Part shown: positions 44,976 through 53,508 of the stretch, piece after piece
Numbering within the stretch: position 1 is the first letter of the stretch
Layout: each line of letters starts with the position of its first letter
Source: Bacteroides intestinalis
GTDB taxonomy: Bacteria > Bacteroidota > Bacteroidia > Bacteroidales > Bacteroidaceae
Direction: 5' to 3'
DNA: 64,000 nucleotides
Assembly (NCBI RefSeq): GCF_003464595.1
Contig: NZ_QRZF01000017.1
Location: 1-64,000 of the forward strand
Program-made: the position numbers and the translations under genes
Notes under the pieces: generated by a model
What the model was told of the DNA's origin: nothing
Databases searched by the model: none
What the model saw: the letters and a program-made list of their open reading frames with translations, nothing else

Positions 44976-45911
44976 TTAAAGCTTGATACGCTTCACATTC
45001 AGCTTATCCAAATCCATCGTTCCAATCTTCAATGCCTGCCCGTTAGCAAGGTGAGCTACACTTTCAAGCGGCATTTCGCGAACTTGGTTAAAGAATTTGG
45101 TGGCAGCCGTATCTACGGCCACAATATCCTGTGAAATAAATAATCCTTTGGTCAATACCACATCCGAAGCAGAACGTCCACGCGGACCATTGGTTTTCAA
45201 AACGCGATAGGCATCCACCACATTCAGTACTGCTTTCTTATCCATTGTGCAGATATCGGCAATACATTGCTGCAAGTCGTTGGAATGGAAGAAACCGCGA
45301 TCCCAGACAATACCCATGTGGTTCTTCATGGAAATCGTCAAGTTGGCGCCGCCATGGTTTTTCAGGATGGGCACATTGATCCATACATCACTGTTCAGAA
45401 TAGCTTCGTGTACCTTGGCACTTTTCATGCGTACGCCTTTGGGCAATGAGACTGGTTTGTAGTAGCTTTCCAGATGAGCCGGCATAACCTTGGCACCCGC
45501 AGCTTTGGCAGCTTCTTCAATGCCGCTGTTCTTGTAGCACTTCTGCCAGTCATCACAAGTATGATCAAAAACCGTAACTTCCTTGGCACCTGCGGCAAGA
45601 CATTGCTTCACAATTTCCGCAACCAGTTTCGGATTCGTATTACCGGCCAGTTCGGGTACTTTATCCCAACCAATATTCGGTTTAACCACTACCTTTTGTC
45701 CCGGTTTGATAAATTGTTTCATGCCACCCATTTCTGTAATAGCACGCCTGAACATCGCTTCCGGTTCTCCACCCATCACAGCTACCAGATCCACCTTACC
45801 GCCGCCAGCATTTGTCAGCTTTTGCGCCAGTATGTCCATTGCTTCGGAACGTTGCACGGTCATCACCGCCCCCGTTACCGCCAGAGTCTTTAAGAAATCC
45901 CTTCTATCCAT
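44976..45911 (-). CDS. DUF362 protein with Tat-like signal
   Basis: A 311-residue DUF362 protein: VVVKPNIGWDKVPE, FDHTCDDWQKCY, NVPILKNHGGANLTISMKNHMGIVWDRG are family blocks. The N-terminus MDRRDFLKTLAVTGAVM fits a twin-arginine signal, although whether this organism exports through Tat cannot be seen here. It has no cysteine cluster of its own. Next to the polyferredoxin (27 bp), probably a redox partner. Family function is not established. Confidence 0.85.
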   Translation of the reverse strand: MDRRDFLKTLAVTGAVMTVQRSEAMDILAQKLTNAGGGKVDLVAVMGGEPEAMFRRAITEMGGMKQFIKPGQKVVVKPNIGWDKVPELAGNTNPKLVAEIVKQCLAAGAKEVTVFDHTCDDWQKCYKNSGIEEAAKAAGAKVMPAHLESYYKPVSLPKGVRMKSAKVHEAILNSDVWINVPILKNHGGANLTISMKNHMGIVWDRGFFHSNDLQQCIADICTMDKKAVLNVVDAYRVLKTNGPRGRSASDVVLTKGLFISQDIVAVDTAATKFFNQVREMPLESVAHLANGQALKIGTMDLDKLNVKRIKL

Positions 45912-45949
45912 AGGCCCTTCAGATTATTAATCTATTAATTATCAATTAT

Positions 45950-46345
45950 TCATAGTATCCATGGGAACTTAAAACACGTCTCATCAAACAAGGCATAATC
46001 TGCCGTACCATTGACTGCGAATGTTTTTATCAGACGTGCCTCTTTCAGTAATTCGCACGCCAGACGAATGGTAGAGCCTGTCTTAATACGGTCATCTACC
46101 AATAAGATGCTTTTATCTTTAAAATCAAAGTCAACCGGAGCGAGCAACTGGGGTGCATCGTACTTCGGATGCTGGTATTCATCTCGCAAATTGATACGTA
46201 GCAGATGCACTTCTTTTTGCAATCGCTGGTTGATGATACCTGCCGGAACGATACCGCCATTAGCAATAGCCACGATCATATCAAAATCATCGTGGAATTC
46301 AATTGTGCGGAAGCGTTCCAGCACTTCTTCCATTGTTTTTGCCAT
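45950..46345 (-). CDS. Phosphoribosyltransferase family protein
   Basis: A 131-residue type I PRTase fold protein. PRPP loop ILLVDDRIKTGSTI is intact; AIANGGIVPAGII is the N-terminal phosphate-binding loop. It is much shorter than housekeeping PRTases, lacking a clear hood, so the base it uses is unknown. Sits between the ECF S component and a DUF362 gene, suggesting salvage of an imported base-like compound (inference). Confidence 0.88.
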   Translation of the reverse strand: MAKTMEEVLERFRTIEFHDDFDMIVAIANGGIVPAGIINQRLQKEVHLLRINLRDEYQHPKYDAPQLLAPVDFDFKDKSILLVDDRIKTGSTIRLACELLKEARLIKTFAVNGTADYALFDETCFKFPWIL

Positions 46346-46369
46346 ATTGTTATGGGAGATAGTCTATTA

Positions 46370-46879
46370 TTAAAGTTTGGAAATAGCTTTCAGCAGAGCG
46401 TAACCACCGAACCATTGGATCAGCATACCCGGAATACCGATACGGAAATCTTGTACGGCCAGGAAGAAGTTACCACATATAGCCCATTCAAAAGCAGTGC
46501 CTATCACCTGGTAAGCAAGAATCACACCAAGCAATGCAACTAAGGATATCTTCTTTGTATATCGTGCGGCAAATGCAGCGGCTCCTGCAAGCAAACCGGA
46601 TTTTATCAGCAATACAGGCAATGCAGCGGCAGCGGGCATACCAAACAGTAAATGATTAATCACCGGAGAAAGTAAAGCTGTAAGCAGTCCTACACGGAAA
46701 CCGAATTTATAGGCAGCAATCAGTGTAAAGAAATAGATAGGCAGCAAAGTCGGTCCGCCCATGGGAACCAGATGGCAAAGCTGCGGCAATGCTATATTTC
46801 CTGCAACAAATAAGAATGCAAACAAATAGGTCTTCACGTTACTGAACGACAAAGAGTAGAGTTTAGCAGATGTTTCCAT
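46370..46879 (-). CDS. ECF transporter S component-like membrane protein
   Basis: A 169-residue protein with about five to six hydrophobic segments (FAFLFVAGNIALPQL, LLPIYFFTLIAAYKFG, VGLLTALLSPVINHLLFG, VALLGVILAYQVIG, MLIQWFGGYALL). Length and layout match ECF S components (vitamin or precursor binding). No ECF A or T genes are in the window, so it would use a shared energising module. First gene of the operon with PRTase, DUF362 and polyferredoxin; a 12-bp palindrome lies upstream of its -7 box. Confidence 0.75.
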   Translation of the reverse strand: METSAKLYSLSFSNVKTYLFAFLFVAGNIALPQLCHLVPMGGPTLLPIYFFTLIAAYKFGFRVGLLTALLSPVINHLLFGMPAAAALPVLLIKSGLLAGAAAFAARYTKKISLVALLGVILAYQVIGTAFEWAICGNFFLAVQDFRIGIPGMLIQWFGGYALLKAISKL

Positions 46880-46928
46880 TATTCAATGATTAGATTTTAA
46901 TTTGTTATTATTATGTTTCTTCAAGATA

Positions 46929-46936
46929 CAAAAGTA
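46929..46936 (-). promoter_or_regulatory. -7 box of the ECF-S/PRTase/DUF362/polyferredoxin operon
   Basis: Reads TACTTTTG on the minus strand. Confidence 0.55.
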
Positions 46937-46940
46937 GGAG

Positions 46941-46952
46941 ATGAGCGCTCAT
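46941..46952. promoter_or_regulatory. 12-bp perfect palindrome upstream of the operon -7 box
   Basis: ATGAGCGCTCAT is self-complementary and lies 5 bp upstream (minus-strand sense) of the -7 box, in the spacer to the -33 region; an operator position. A further TTGAG-N7-CTCAA dyad follows close by. Confidence 0.55.
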
Positions 46953-47031
46953 TTTGTTTGAGGATTTGTCTCAATCCTTACAGGTTTTGTATCGCTAGAT
47001 TTATATTAAGACTCTTTCGGACGGAAAAGGT

Positions 47032-48153
47032 TTAAATCTTCACCAATTCATATTGCATATTGCCCAATCCGATCTTTTCCGCATGGCGCAATCCAGCCAG
47101 CCAGTCCGTATCCGGGTGCATCATGTGGAACTTGTCATGGCCGCACAAATCATCGTGCTCATGTCCGGCAGAAAGGCGGTTACCCGTGTGCAGTATAGGA
47201 GCCTGGATCACCATATCCGCGCACGCTTTATCCAGAGCCACCGGGTCTGTAGAAGCCAGAATACCGAGGTCGGGTACAATGGCGGCATCATTATGATTCC
47301 AACAGTCACATTCCGGAGATACATTCATTATAAAACTGATGTGGAAGTTGGGCTTATCTTTCACTACGGCCAGTGAATATTCGGCAATCTTATAGTTTAA
47401 GCGTTCGGACGTATCTTCATCGCCCATAATGGCGCCGTCATACTGGCACAAGGCGACACACTGCCCGCAACCTACGCATTTCGCGTAATCTATTTCTGCT
47501 TTGCGTCCTGCATTCAGATGTACGGCGTCGTGTGCACAGTGCTTCACGCAGATATTGCAGCCGATGCAACTTCCCGTATCTATTTTGGGTTGAGAGGCCG
47601 AATGTAGTTCCAATTTTCCGGCTACGCTGGCACAGCCCATGCCTAAATTCTTTAAAGCTCCGCCAAAACCGGCTTGTTCGTGCCCTTTAAAGTGATTCAT
47701 GCTGATGATAATATCCGCATCGGCTATGGCAGTACCAATCTTAGGGGCGGCACAGTACTCACCGTTCAAGGGAATTTCCCGGCAATCCGTACCTTTCAAT
47801 CCATCTCCGATGATAACCTGACATTGGGCGGATATAGGATTATAACCGTTTTCCATTGCGCTTTGCAGGTGATCGACGGCATTGGCACGACGGCCTGAAT
47901 ATAGTGTGTTACAGTCCGTCAAGAAAGGTTTTGCACCATTGTTGCGCAATAGGTTTGCCATGCGAGCCGCGTAGTTCGGGCGAAGATAAGCAAGGTTTCC
48001 CGGCTCACCGAAGTGAATCTTGATAGCGACAAAACTGTCTTTTAAGGGTAGCTGTTCAATACCTGCCCGCTTTACCAGACGCTCCATCTTATCCAGAAGA
48101 TTGGAAGTAGGAGAGGTACGCAGGTCTGTGTAGTAGACTTTTGATGTTTCCAT
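47032..48153 (-). CDS. DUF362 protein with two 4Fe-4S motifs
   Basis: A 373-residue DUF362 protein carrying ferredoxin-type clusters in its middle (CIGCNICVKHCAHD and CVGCGQCVALCQYDG, near residues 195-240). FVAIKIHFGEPGNLAYLRPNYA and ISMNHFKGHEQAGFGGALKNLGMG are family blocks. No signal peptide, so cytoplasmic, unlike the other DUF362 protein here. It has its own -7 box and lies upstream of the ECF-S operon, so the two DUF362 genes are separately promoted but adjacent. Confidence 0.88.
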   Translation of the reverse strand: METSKVYYTDLRTSPTSNLLDKMERLVKRAGIEQLPLKDSFVAIKIHFGEPGNLAYLRPNYAARMANLLRNNGAKPFLTDCNTLYSGRRANAVDHLQSAMENGYNPISAQCQVIIGDGLKGTDCREIPLNGEYCAAPKIGTAIADADIIISMNHFKGHEQAGFGGALKNLGMGCASVAGKLELHSASQPKIDTGSCIGCNICVKHCAHDAVHLNAGRKAEIDYAKCVGCGQCVALCQYDGAIMGDEDTSERLNYKIAEYSLAVVKDKPNFHISFIMNVSPECDCWNHNDAAIVPDLGILASTDPVALDKACADMVIQAPILHTGNRLSAGHEHDDLCGHDKFHMMHPDTDWLAGLRHAEKIGLGNMQYELVKI

Positions 48154-48180
48154 ATTACCTATTTATAGTTATAATATGTG

Positions 48181-48188
48181 CAAAAATA
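48181..48188 (-). promoter_or_regulatory. -7 box of the ferredoxin-DUF362 gene
   Basis: Reads TATTTTTG on the minus strand, 28 bp before the ATG. Confidence 0.55.
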
Positions 48189-48225
48189 AGAGATATTATC
48201 CATATAAATAGGTATGGAAACAAAA

Positions 48226-48252
48226 AAAGTAGCGAAGTTCTTTCGCTACTTT
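48226..48252 (-). terminator. Terminator of HU copy 1
   Basis: AAAGTAGCGAA and TTCGCTACTTT arms with a 5-nt loop, T-rich on the minus-strand exit. Confidence 0.7.
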
Positions 48253-48261
48253 AATTTGGCA

Positions 48262-48744
48262 TTATCCTAACGGATCATCCTCTATACCACCGTCACCTCC
48301 TTGGTTGCCGCCGCTACCGTTACCACCGGAACTGCTTCCATCCGTATAATCTGTATCGATGGGAATGGCGCGGGTTACGCTCATTTCTCCCAAAGTACGT
48401 TGGAAAATCTTCCCCGGAGTGAATACAATACGCTTACGTACTATATTGCTTGTCGTAACTCCTTCCGCAGTATCTGCGCTTTTGGCCTTAATGGTGGGGC
48501 GGAAGATGCCGAACTCTCCCAATTGAACGCTCTTTCCGTCATCAATATCCTCCGCCATCATATCAACCAGACCGCTGACTACCAAGTCTACCACTTTTCG
48601 ATGGACTCCGCAAAGTCGGCTGACCTTTGCACACGTTTTACTAAAACTCATTTGTCCCGAACGTACAGATTTTGCTACATACTTCTCAGTCTTTGTGTCG
48701 TCAAAGCCAAACACTCTCTTGGTCACTACATACTCTAAAGCCAT
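48262..48744 (-). CDS. HU-HIG DNA-binding protein, copy 1
   Basis: A 160-residue HU-like protein. The fold region includes SFSKTCAKVSRLCGVHRKVVDLVVSGLVDMMAEDIDDGKSVQLGEFGIF (residues 35-83), followed by a strand region and a Gly-Ser-Asn-rich flexible tail ending GGIEDDPLG. About 152 of 160 residues match copy 2 at 51805, in the same orientation 3.5 kb away, and the upstream sequences also align. An inverted repeat (AAAGGTAC 48812-48819 / GTACCTTT 48851-48858) overlaps its promoter; copy 2 lacks it. Confidence 0.85.
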   Translation of the reverse strand: MALEYVVTKRVFGFDDTKTEKYVAKSVRSGQMSFSKTCAKVSRLCGVHRKVVDLVVSGLVDMMAEDIDDGKSVQLGEFGIFRPTIKAKSADTAEGVTTSNIVRKRIVFTPGKIFQRTLGEMSVTRAIPIDTDYTDGSSSGGNGSGGNQGGDGGIEDDPLG

Positions 48745-48810
48745 AATAATTAAAGTTTAATAGGTTAAAAAAATAAGGTTTACTGTTGTCATTTGTTTCA
48801 GATGACTTTG

Positions 48811-48818
48811 CAAAGGTA
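48811..48818 (-). promoter_or_regulatory. -7 box of HU copy 1
   Basis: Reads TACCTTTG on the minus strand; part of an AAAGGTAC/GTACCTTT dyad. Confidence 0.55.
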
Positions 48819-48974
48819 CTATATGGCACAAGGGAGATTGTCCCCTTTCGGTACCTTTAAACGAATAATTCGGAGGAAAATATTAATATACATTTTTATC
48901 TAAATAAGAACCAATACTTTACCCCAAATACCGTGCGATTCTTTTTTTATCTTATTATCGTAAAACCTATATAT

Positions 48975-49865
48975 TCACCTTTTAAATTTATAAACTTTAT
49001 AATAATTCATTATGCAAATAGATGCAAGCATAATCACTATTCCAACAACTTGCAGGGAACCTATTTGCTCTTTCAACACTATTCTTGCACAAATAATGGC
49101 AACGGGAAGCTCTACAGTCATTAGTATAGAACTGATACCGGCACCAATCTTTGAAATGCCGGAGGCAAACAAGGCTGTCGGAACAGTCGTGCCCACAACG
49201 GCAAGAAATATAGCCCAACAGAAAAATTTGTCATTTAGATAATCACTTGACAGAATTATTTCACTGTTTATTGAAAATAGACACAATGAAGATCCCATCA
49301 TTATAACCATGCTTTTAGTTTGCCAACGAACACTCTTGCTAACCCGACTGTTGGCTATGATATACACGGTATAAGTGAGTGAAGAGCTTAATGCAAACAG
49401 GACACCTTTCATCGAAAACTCCCATGCTTCTGCCCCAAGGATATTTCCAGCCATTATCGTTCCGACCAAGATAAATGAAACAGTAATCAATTCGGGTTTG
49501 GACGGTTTGCTTTTAAATATAAGCCATTCCAACAACAGGCTGAACCATGTGAACTGCATAAGGATGACGATAGCCAATGATGCCGAGATGTAACTTACGG
49601 ATTCATAATAAAAGAAATTCGTTAGTCCGATAGCACTGCCTGTAAAAAGTAAGAATATAAAATTGCCGAAGGTCAACTTACCCTTGATATTCTTTCTTGT
49701 GGAAAAAGCATATATTGCAAGTAATAAGGCGGCGATAAAAGCCTGCCAAAAAGATATTTCAGCGGCATTGAAGCCTTTTGTGTACGATAGTTTCACAAAG
49801 GAAGACATCGTACCATACATGGTTCCACCGAGCAGAACCATGAAAATGTATTTCAGATTTTTCAT
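48975..49865 (-). CDS. EamA/DMT-family exporter
   Basis: A 296-residue protein with ten predicted membrane segments in two EamA repeats (YGTMSSFVKLSYTKGFNAAEISFWQA begins the first; GVLFALSSSLTYTVYIIANSRVSK the second). Members export amino acids, nucleobases or other metabolites, or import S-adenosylmethionine in some lineages; the substrate here is unknown. Divergent from two SAM-dependent methyltransferases, a pairing that makes a methylated product or a SAM-related substrate conceivable. Confidence 0.88.
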   Translation of the reverse strand: MKNLKYIFMVLLGGTMYGTMSSFVKLSYTKGFNAAEISFWQAFIAALLLAIYAFSTRKNIKGKLTFGNFIFLLFTGSAIGLTNFFYYESVSYISASLAIVILMQFTWFSLLLEWLIFKSKPSKPELITVSFILVGTIMAGNILGAEAWEFSMKGVLFALSSSLTYTVYIIANSRVSKSVRWQTKSMVIMMGSSLCLFSINSEIILSSDYLNDKFFCWAIFLAVVGTTVPTALFASGISKIGAGISSILMTVELPVAIICARIVLKEQIGSLQVVGIVIMLASICIMNYYKVYKFKR

Positions 49866-50161
49866 TTCAAAGTTGTTTTTATATTAATAAAACCAAAAGA
49901 TTTGGCTGAACAACCTTGAAAAGGAATAGGCATAATCCTTCTATTCCAATACCCTTGAAAGGTAGGAAAATGATATAAATGGAATCCGGTTGCTCAGCTT
50001 TTAGACTGCTACCGGGGGATTGTTTGTAGTAAACAGGTTATTGTAATACATCTATAGTTCTCTTAAGAATAGCTGCAAAGATAGGAAAAAACACGATAAA
50101 TAGTACTACCTTTGTATGTTTAACAGTAAATATTAGTACTCACCAGATATTGAAGAGTCAG
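49866..50161. other. Intergenic region with structured leader candidates
   Basis: Contains GGAATAG-N11-CTATTCC, CCGGT...ACCGG with inner CAG/CTG pairing, and a long-range GGCTGAACAACC / GGTTGCTCAGC match, all in the untranslated leader of the EamA gene if transcription starts near 50076 (CAAAGATA read as TATCTTTG). No riboswitch class is recognised. Confidence 0.4.
50107..50114 (+). promoter_or_regulatory. -7 box of the methyltransferase pair
   Basis: TACCTTTG, 48 bp upstream of the ATG at 50162. Confidence 0.55.
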
Positions 50162-50914
50162 ATGAATAGCAATTATAAAGTTGGGGATTTAATTTATGAT
50201 GCGAATATTTATGATGGAATGAATACCCACATAGATGATTTGCTATTTTACAAGCGATGGCTGCCTAAAAACAAGGATGCCTGTATACTTGAACTTTGTT
50301 GCGGTACAGGCAGACTTACTATTCCGATAGCACAGGAAGGATATGATATCAGCGGGGTAGACTACACTGCTTCTATGCTTGAACAAGCGAAAACAAAAGC
50401 TGCCGGAGCAGGATTAGAAATAGAATTTATTGAGGCTGACATCAGAACTCTCGACTTAAAGAAGAAATATGACCTTGTCTTTATTCCTTTCAATTCGATC
50501 CATCATTTATATCAAAATGAAGATTTGTTTAAAGCATTACGTGTGATTAAAAATCATCTCAAAGCAGGAGGCATATTTTTGTTAGATTGTTTTAATCCCA
50601 ATATCCAATACATTGTAGAACATGAAAAAGAACCAATAGAAATTGCTGAATATACCACCAAAGATGGGAGAGAAGTATTGATAAAGCAGATTATGCGATA
50701 CGAGAGCAAAACTCAGATAAATCGCATAGAATGGCACTATTTCATTAATGGTGAGTTTGATTCGGTTCAGAATTTGGATATGAGGTTATTCTTTCCTCAA
50801 GAGTTAGATTCATACCTGGAATGGAACGGTTTTAAAATTCTTCATAAGTTTGGCAGTTTTGAAGAAGAAGCATTTTGTGATCATTCGGAAAAGCAGATAT
50901 TTGTTTGCCAATGA
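50162..50914 (+). CDS. Class I SAM-dependent methyltransferase
   Basis: A 250-residue methyltransferase. Motif I ILELCCGTGRLTIPIA binds SAM; ISGVDYTASMLEQA is motif II and YDLVFIPFNSIHHL motif IV. ATG at 50162 is preferred over the TTG at 50150 used by a longer frame. Substrate is unknown. It is followed closely by a second methyltransferase on the same strand and shares an intergenic region with the EamA gene. Confidence 0.86.
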   Translation: MNSNYKVGDLIYDANIYDGMNTHIDDLLFYKRWLPKNKDACILELCCGTGRLTIPIAQEGYDISGVDYTASMLEQAKTKAAGAGLEIEFIEADIRTLDLKKKYDLVFIPFNSIHHLYQNEDLFKALRVIKNHLKAGGIFLLDCFNPNIQYIVEHEKEPIEIAEYTTKDGREVLIKQIMRYESKTQINRIEWHYFINGEFDSVQNLDMRLFFPQELDSYLEWNGFKILHKFGSFEEEAFCDHSEKQIFVCQ

Positions 50915-50921
50915 GCTATTA

Positions 50922-51758
50922 ATGAATAATATGAAAGACTATCTACAAGAAAGCATGAGAATCATAGATCATAAACCTGTTTTATTTGAAAAGTCCGCTC
51001 ATAATATTTGGACCGACCCGTATATTCAGCAGCAGATATTAAAAGATCACCTTGATCCGCAATCTGATGGTGCAAGCCGGAAGCAGGAATCAGTTCTGAA
51101 GATAGTGGATTTCATACTCCAGCACACAAAGCCCCAAAGTCATTTGCTTGATTTAGGTTGCGGTCCGGGACTGTACACATCGCTTTTAGCAGATAAGGAT
51201 TATATGGTGACGGGCATTGATTTTAATAAAGCTTCTATAGAATATGCCATTGGAAAACGGGAGGAAATCAACTATATTTTGGGTGACTACATCAATAATT
51301 ATTCTATGGGTAAGTACGATGCAATCACCATGATCTATTGTGATATGGGAACCCATCCGGATAGTGATCGCGACCGATTGCTGGACAATATATATCTTTC
51401 GCTGGCTGATGGAGGCGTTCTCATTTTTGATATTTTCTCGGAAGGGATTATTGATGACAGACAGGAAAGCCGGAATTGGGAATATGCCCCTTGCGGTGGG
51501 TTCTGGAATGAAAGTGAATATTTACTTCTAAGCCAGACATTTCATTATCCGGAGAACAAAGCTTTTGCATATCAATATAACCTGATACTTGAAGACACAG
51601 CCAAACATTTCATCATTTGGGAAAGGTATTATTCGGAGGAAGAAATAACAAGTATATTGAAAAAGGTAGGATTTCGTAAAATATCTATTTATAAAGAACT
51701 ACTCGGCAAGAATGATTTTACATCGAGCTGTGAAATTTTTATAGTAGCAGAAAAGTGA
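50922..51758 (+). CDS. Second class I SAM-dependent methyltransferase
   Basis: About 278 residues from ATG 50922 (ATG 50931 also possible); the longer open frame from 50850 overlaps the upstream gene and adds residues unlike the family. SAM loop LLDLGCGPGLYTSLLA, then VTGIDFNKASIEYA and YDAITMIYCDMGTHPD. The long N-terminal helical segment and a C-terminal lid (ERYYSEEEITSILKKVGF) suggest a small-molecule substrate. Its stop lies in the inverted repeat AAAAGTGAGT/ACTCACTTTT (51751-51787). Confidence 0.85.
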   Translation: MNNMKDYLQESMRIIDHKPVLFEKSAHNIWTDPYIQQQILKDHLDPQSDGASRKQESVLKIVDFILQHTKPQSHLLDLGCGPGLYTSLLADKDYMVTGIDFNKASIEYAIGKREEINYILGDYINNYSMGKYDAITMIYCDMGTHPDSDRDRLLDNIYLSLADGGVLIFDIFSEGIIDDRQESRNWEYAPCGGFWNESEYLLLSQTFHYPENKAFAYQYNLILEDTAKHFIIWERYYSEEEITSILKKVGFRKISIYKELLGKNDFTSSCEIFIVAEK

Positions 51759-51787
51759 GTAGCGAAAGAACTTCACAACTCACTTTT
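51751..51787. terminator. Terminator between methyltransferase and HU copy 2
   Basis: AAAAGTGAGT and ACTCACTTTT arms. The loop AGCGAAAGAACTTC matches the reverse complement of part of the HU copy 1 terminator. Confidence 0.6.
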
Positions 51788-51804
51788 CACTCTGATAAGG
51801 AGAT

Positions 51805-52287
51805 TTATCCTAATGGATTTTCATCCAAACCGCCGTCACCGCCCTGATTTCCACCACTGCCGTTACCACCAGAACTGCTTCCGTCCGTATAATCTGTATC
51901 AACGGGAATAGAACGTGTCACGCTCATTTCTCCCAAAGTACGTTGGAAAATCTTTCCCGGAGTAAATACAATACGCTTGCGCACTATATTACTTGCCGTT
52001 ACACCTTCCGCTGTATCCGCACTTTTAGCCTTAATGGTGGGGCGGAAGATGCCGAACTCTCCTAATTGAACACTTTTTCCGTCATCAATATCCTCCGCCA
52101 TCATATCAACCAGACCGCTGACTACTAAATCTACTACCTTTCGGTGGATTCCGCAAAGTCGACTAACCTTTGCACACGTTTTACTAAAACTCATCTGTCC
52201 CGAACGTACAGATTTCGCTACGTACTTCTCTGTCTTTGTGTCGTCAAAGCCAAACACTCTTTTGGTCACTACATACTCTAAAGCCAT
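51805..52287 (-). CDS. HU-HIG DNA-binding protein, copy 2
   Basis: A 160-residue HU-like protein nearly identical to copy 1 (about eight substitutions, most in the last 12 residues: GGLDENPLG versus GGIEDDPLG). Same strand, same glycine/asparagine-rich tail. It probably bends or coats DNA like other HU-HIG proteins. The duplication suggests a past tandem copy event with the exporter/methyltransferase segment later lying between the copies. Confidence 0.85.
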   Translation of the reverse strand: MALEYVVTKRVFGFDDTKTEKYVAKSVRSGQMSFSKTCAKVSRLCGIHRKVVDLVVSGLVDMMAEDIDDGKSVQLGEFGIFRPTIKAKSADTAEGVTASNIVRKRIVFTPGKIFQRTLGEMSVTRSIPVDTDYTDGSSSGGNGSGGNQGGDGGLDENPLG

Positions 52288-52354
52288 AATAGTTAAAGTT
52301 TAATTGGTTAAAAAAATAAGGTTCACTTGCCATCATTTATTTCTGATGACATTG

Positions 52355-52362
52355 CAAAGATA
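52355..52362 (-). promoter_or_regulatory. -7 box of HU copy 2
   Basis: Reads TATCTTTG on the minus strand, at the position corresponding to the copy 1 box. Confidence 0.55.
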
Positions 52363-52495
52363 GGATGTAGTGCGGGAAGTATTGTACTCTTTTGATGCCT
52401 TGGAGTGGGTTTTTCTGAGAAAAGTTGTAAATGAATGATTTAAAGCGTGTTGCAGAAATCATAAAAACATTCTTAAACAGAATGCTTTTATGATT

Positions 52496-53350
52496 TCACA
52501 GTCTGTATTCTTTGGGTGTCATCCCCATGTGTCTCTTGAAGTATTTCGTGAAGAAAGAAGGATTGTCAAAGCACAGTATATCACTGACTTGTTGGATTGT
52601 CATGTCTGTTGACTTCAGCAACGCTTTCGCTTCGAGGATAACATGGTCGTCAATCCATTCATTGGCTGCTTTTCCTGTCGTGTCTTTGATTACTTTCGCT
52701 ATATGTTTACTGGTCAGGCACAGTTTGTCGGCGTAGAATTTCAACATACGTTCCTTATAGAAATATTGCTTCACCAATGCCAAAAAACTTTCCACAAGCT
52801 GTTCGTTATGCGTTTTAGGGTTGTTAGCTTCCGAATGGAAATAAAACCGGAGTCCGTACATGAAAGCAAGCATCAAGTGCCTTGCTACTTCTGATCTGTG
52901 AGGATTTTCTTTCATCTGCATTGCTTTTTTCATCATGGAGAAATAATTCTCCAAACTGTGTGTTGCCTCTTCGCTTAACGGCTGGCAAGGCTTGTTCTCT
53001 ACCGACATGGTAAGTGGTAGACGGTCTTTTATCTCCAGCAACAGATTGTCCGTAAAACGTTTCGACATTATCAGGACTTGCCCCTTGAAGTCCCTACTAA
53101 TGGATTTCATCTCCAGTACTTTGTCCGCAAGCAGAACAACAAGACTTGGGGCATGGGCCGTGAAGCGCTCTAAACCTATTTCACCATCCAAATAACCTTC
53201 TTGGCACAATACTATTGTCGTCACATTCGCTTTAAATGGCTCAAGGGGAATATCCGTCAATACAGGGGCGTCCATTATAATGAAGTCCTCGCCGATTGAT
53301 TTCATAGCAACATCCTTTATTGCATGCTTCCAGTCTATATAACTTTCCAT
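52496..53350 (-). CDS. AraC-family transcription regulator
   Basis: A 284-residue regulator. A cupin-like N-terminal region (about 20-150) senses an effector. The C-terminal AraC domain has two HTH units (KFYADKLCLTSKHIAKVIKDTTGKAANEWID and TIQQVSDILCFDNPSFFTKYFKRHMGMTPKEYRL). It is divergent from the SDR gene, its likely target. A 22-bp piece of this gene (52843-52864) recurs at 56092-56113. Confidence 0.92.
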   Translation of the reverse strand: MESYIDWKHAIKDVAMKSIGEDFIIMDAPVLTDIPLEPFKANVTTIVLCQEGYLDGEIGLERFTAHAPSLVVLLADKVLEMKSISRDFKGQVLIMSKRFTDNLLLEIKDRLPLTMSVENKPCQPLSEEATHSLENYFSMMKKAMQMKENPHRSEVARHLMLAFMYGLRFYFHSEANNPKTHNEQLVESFLALVKQYFYKERMLKFYADKLCLTSKHIAKVIKDTTGKAANEWIDDHVILEAKALLKSTDMTIQQVSDILCFDNPSFFTKYFKRHMGMTPKEYRL

Positions 53351-53378
53351 ATCTTTTTGTAATGCGTATAATTTACTG

Positions 53379-53386
53379 CAAAAATA
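53379..53386 (-). promoter_or_regulatory. -7 box of the AraC regulator gene
   Basis: Reads TATTTTTG on the minus strand, 29 bp before the ATG. Confidence 0.5.
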
Positions 53387-53474
53387 GATGTATTTCTGGG
53401 TATATACAAGTATGATACGACCTTTATACCTTTTTATGCACTCTATGTATTGTCTCTAATGTTTTATAAGCCTG

Positions 53475-53482
53475 TAGTTTTG
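53475..53482 (+). promoter_or_regulatory. -7 box of the SDR gene
   Basis: TAGTTTTG, 27 bp before ATG 53509. Confidence 0.55.
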
Positions 53483-53508
53483 CAGTCGAAAATAAAAATA
53501 CATTGATT

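Noticed and set aside
50850..50921. Upstream extension of the second methyltransferase
   Set aside because: Overlaps the end of the first gene in another frame and adds residues unlike the family; ATG at 50922 follows the first stop closely.
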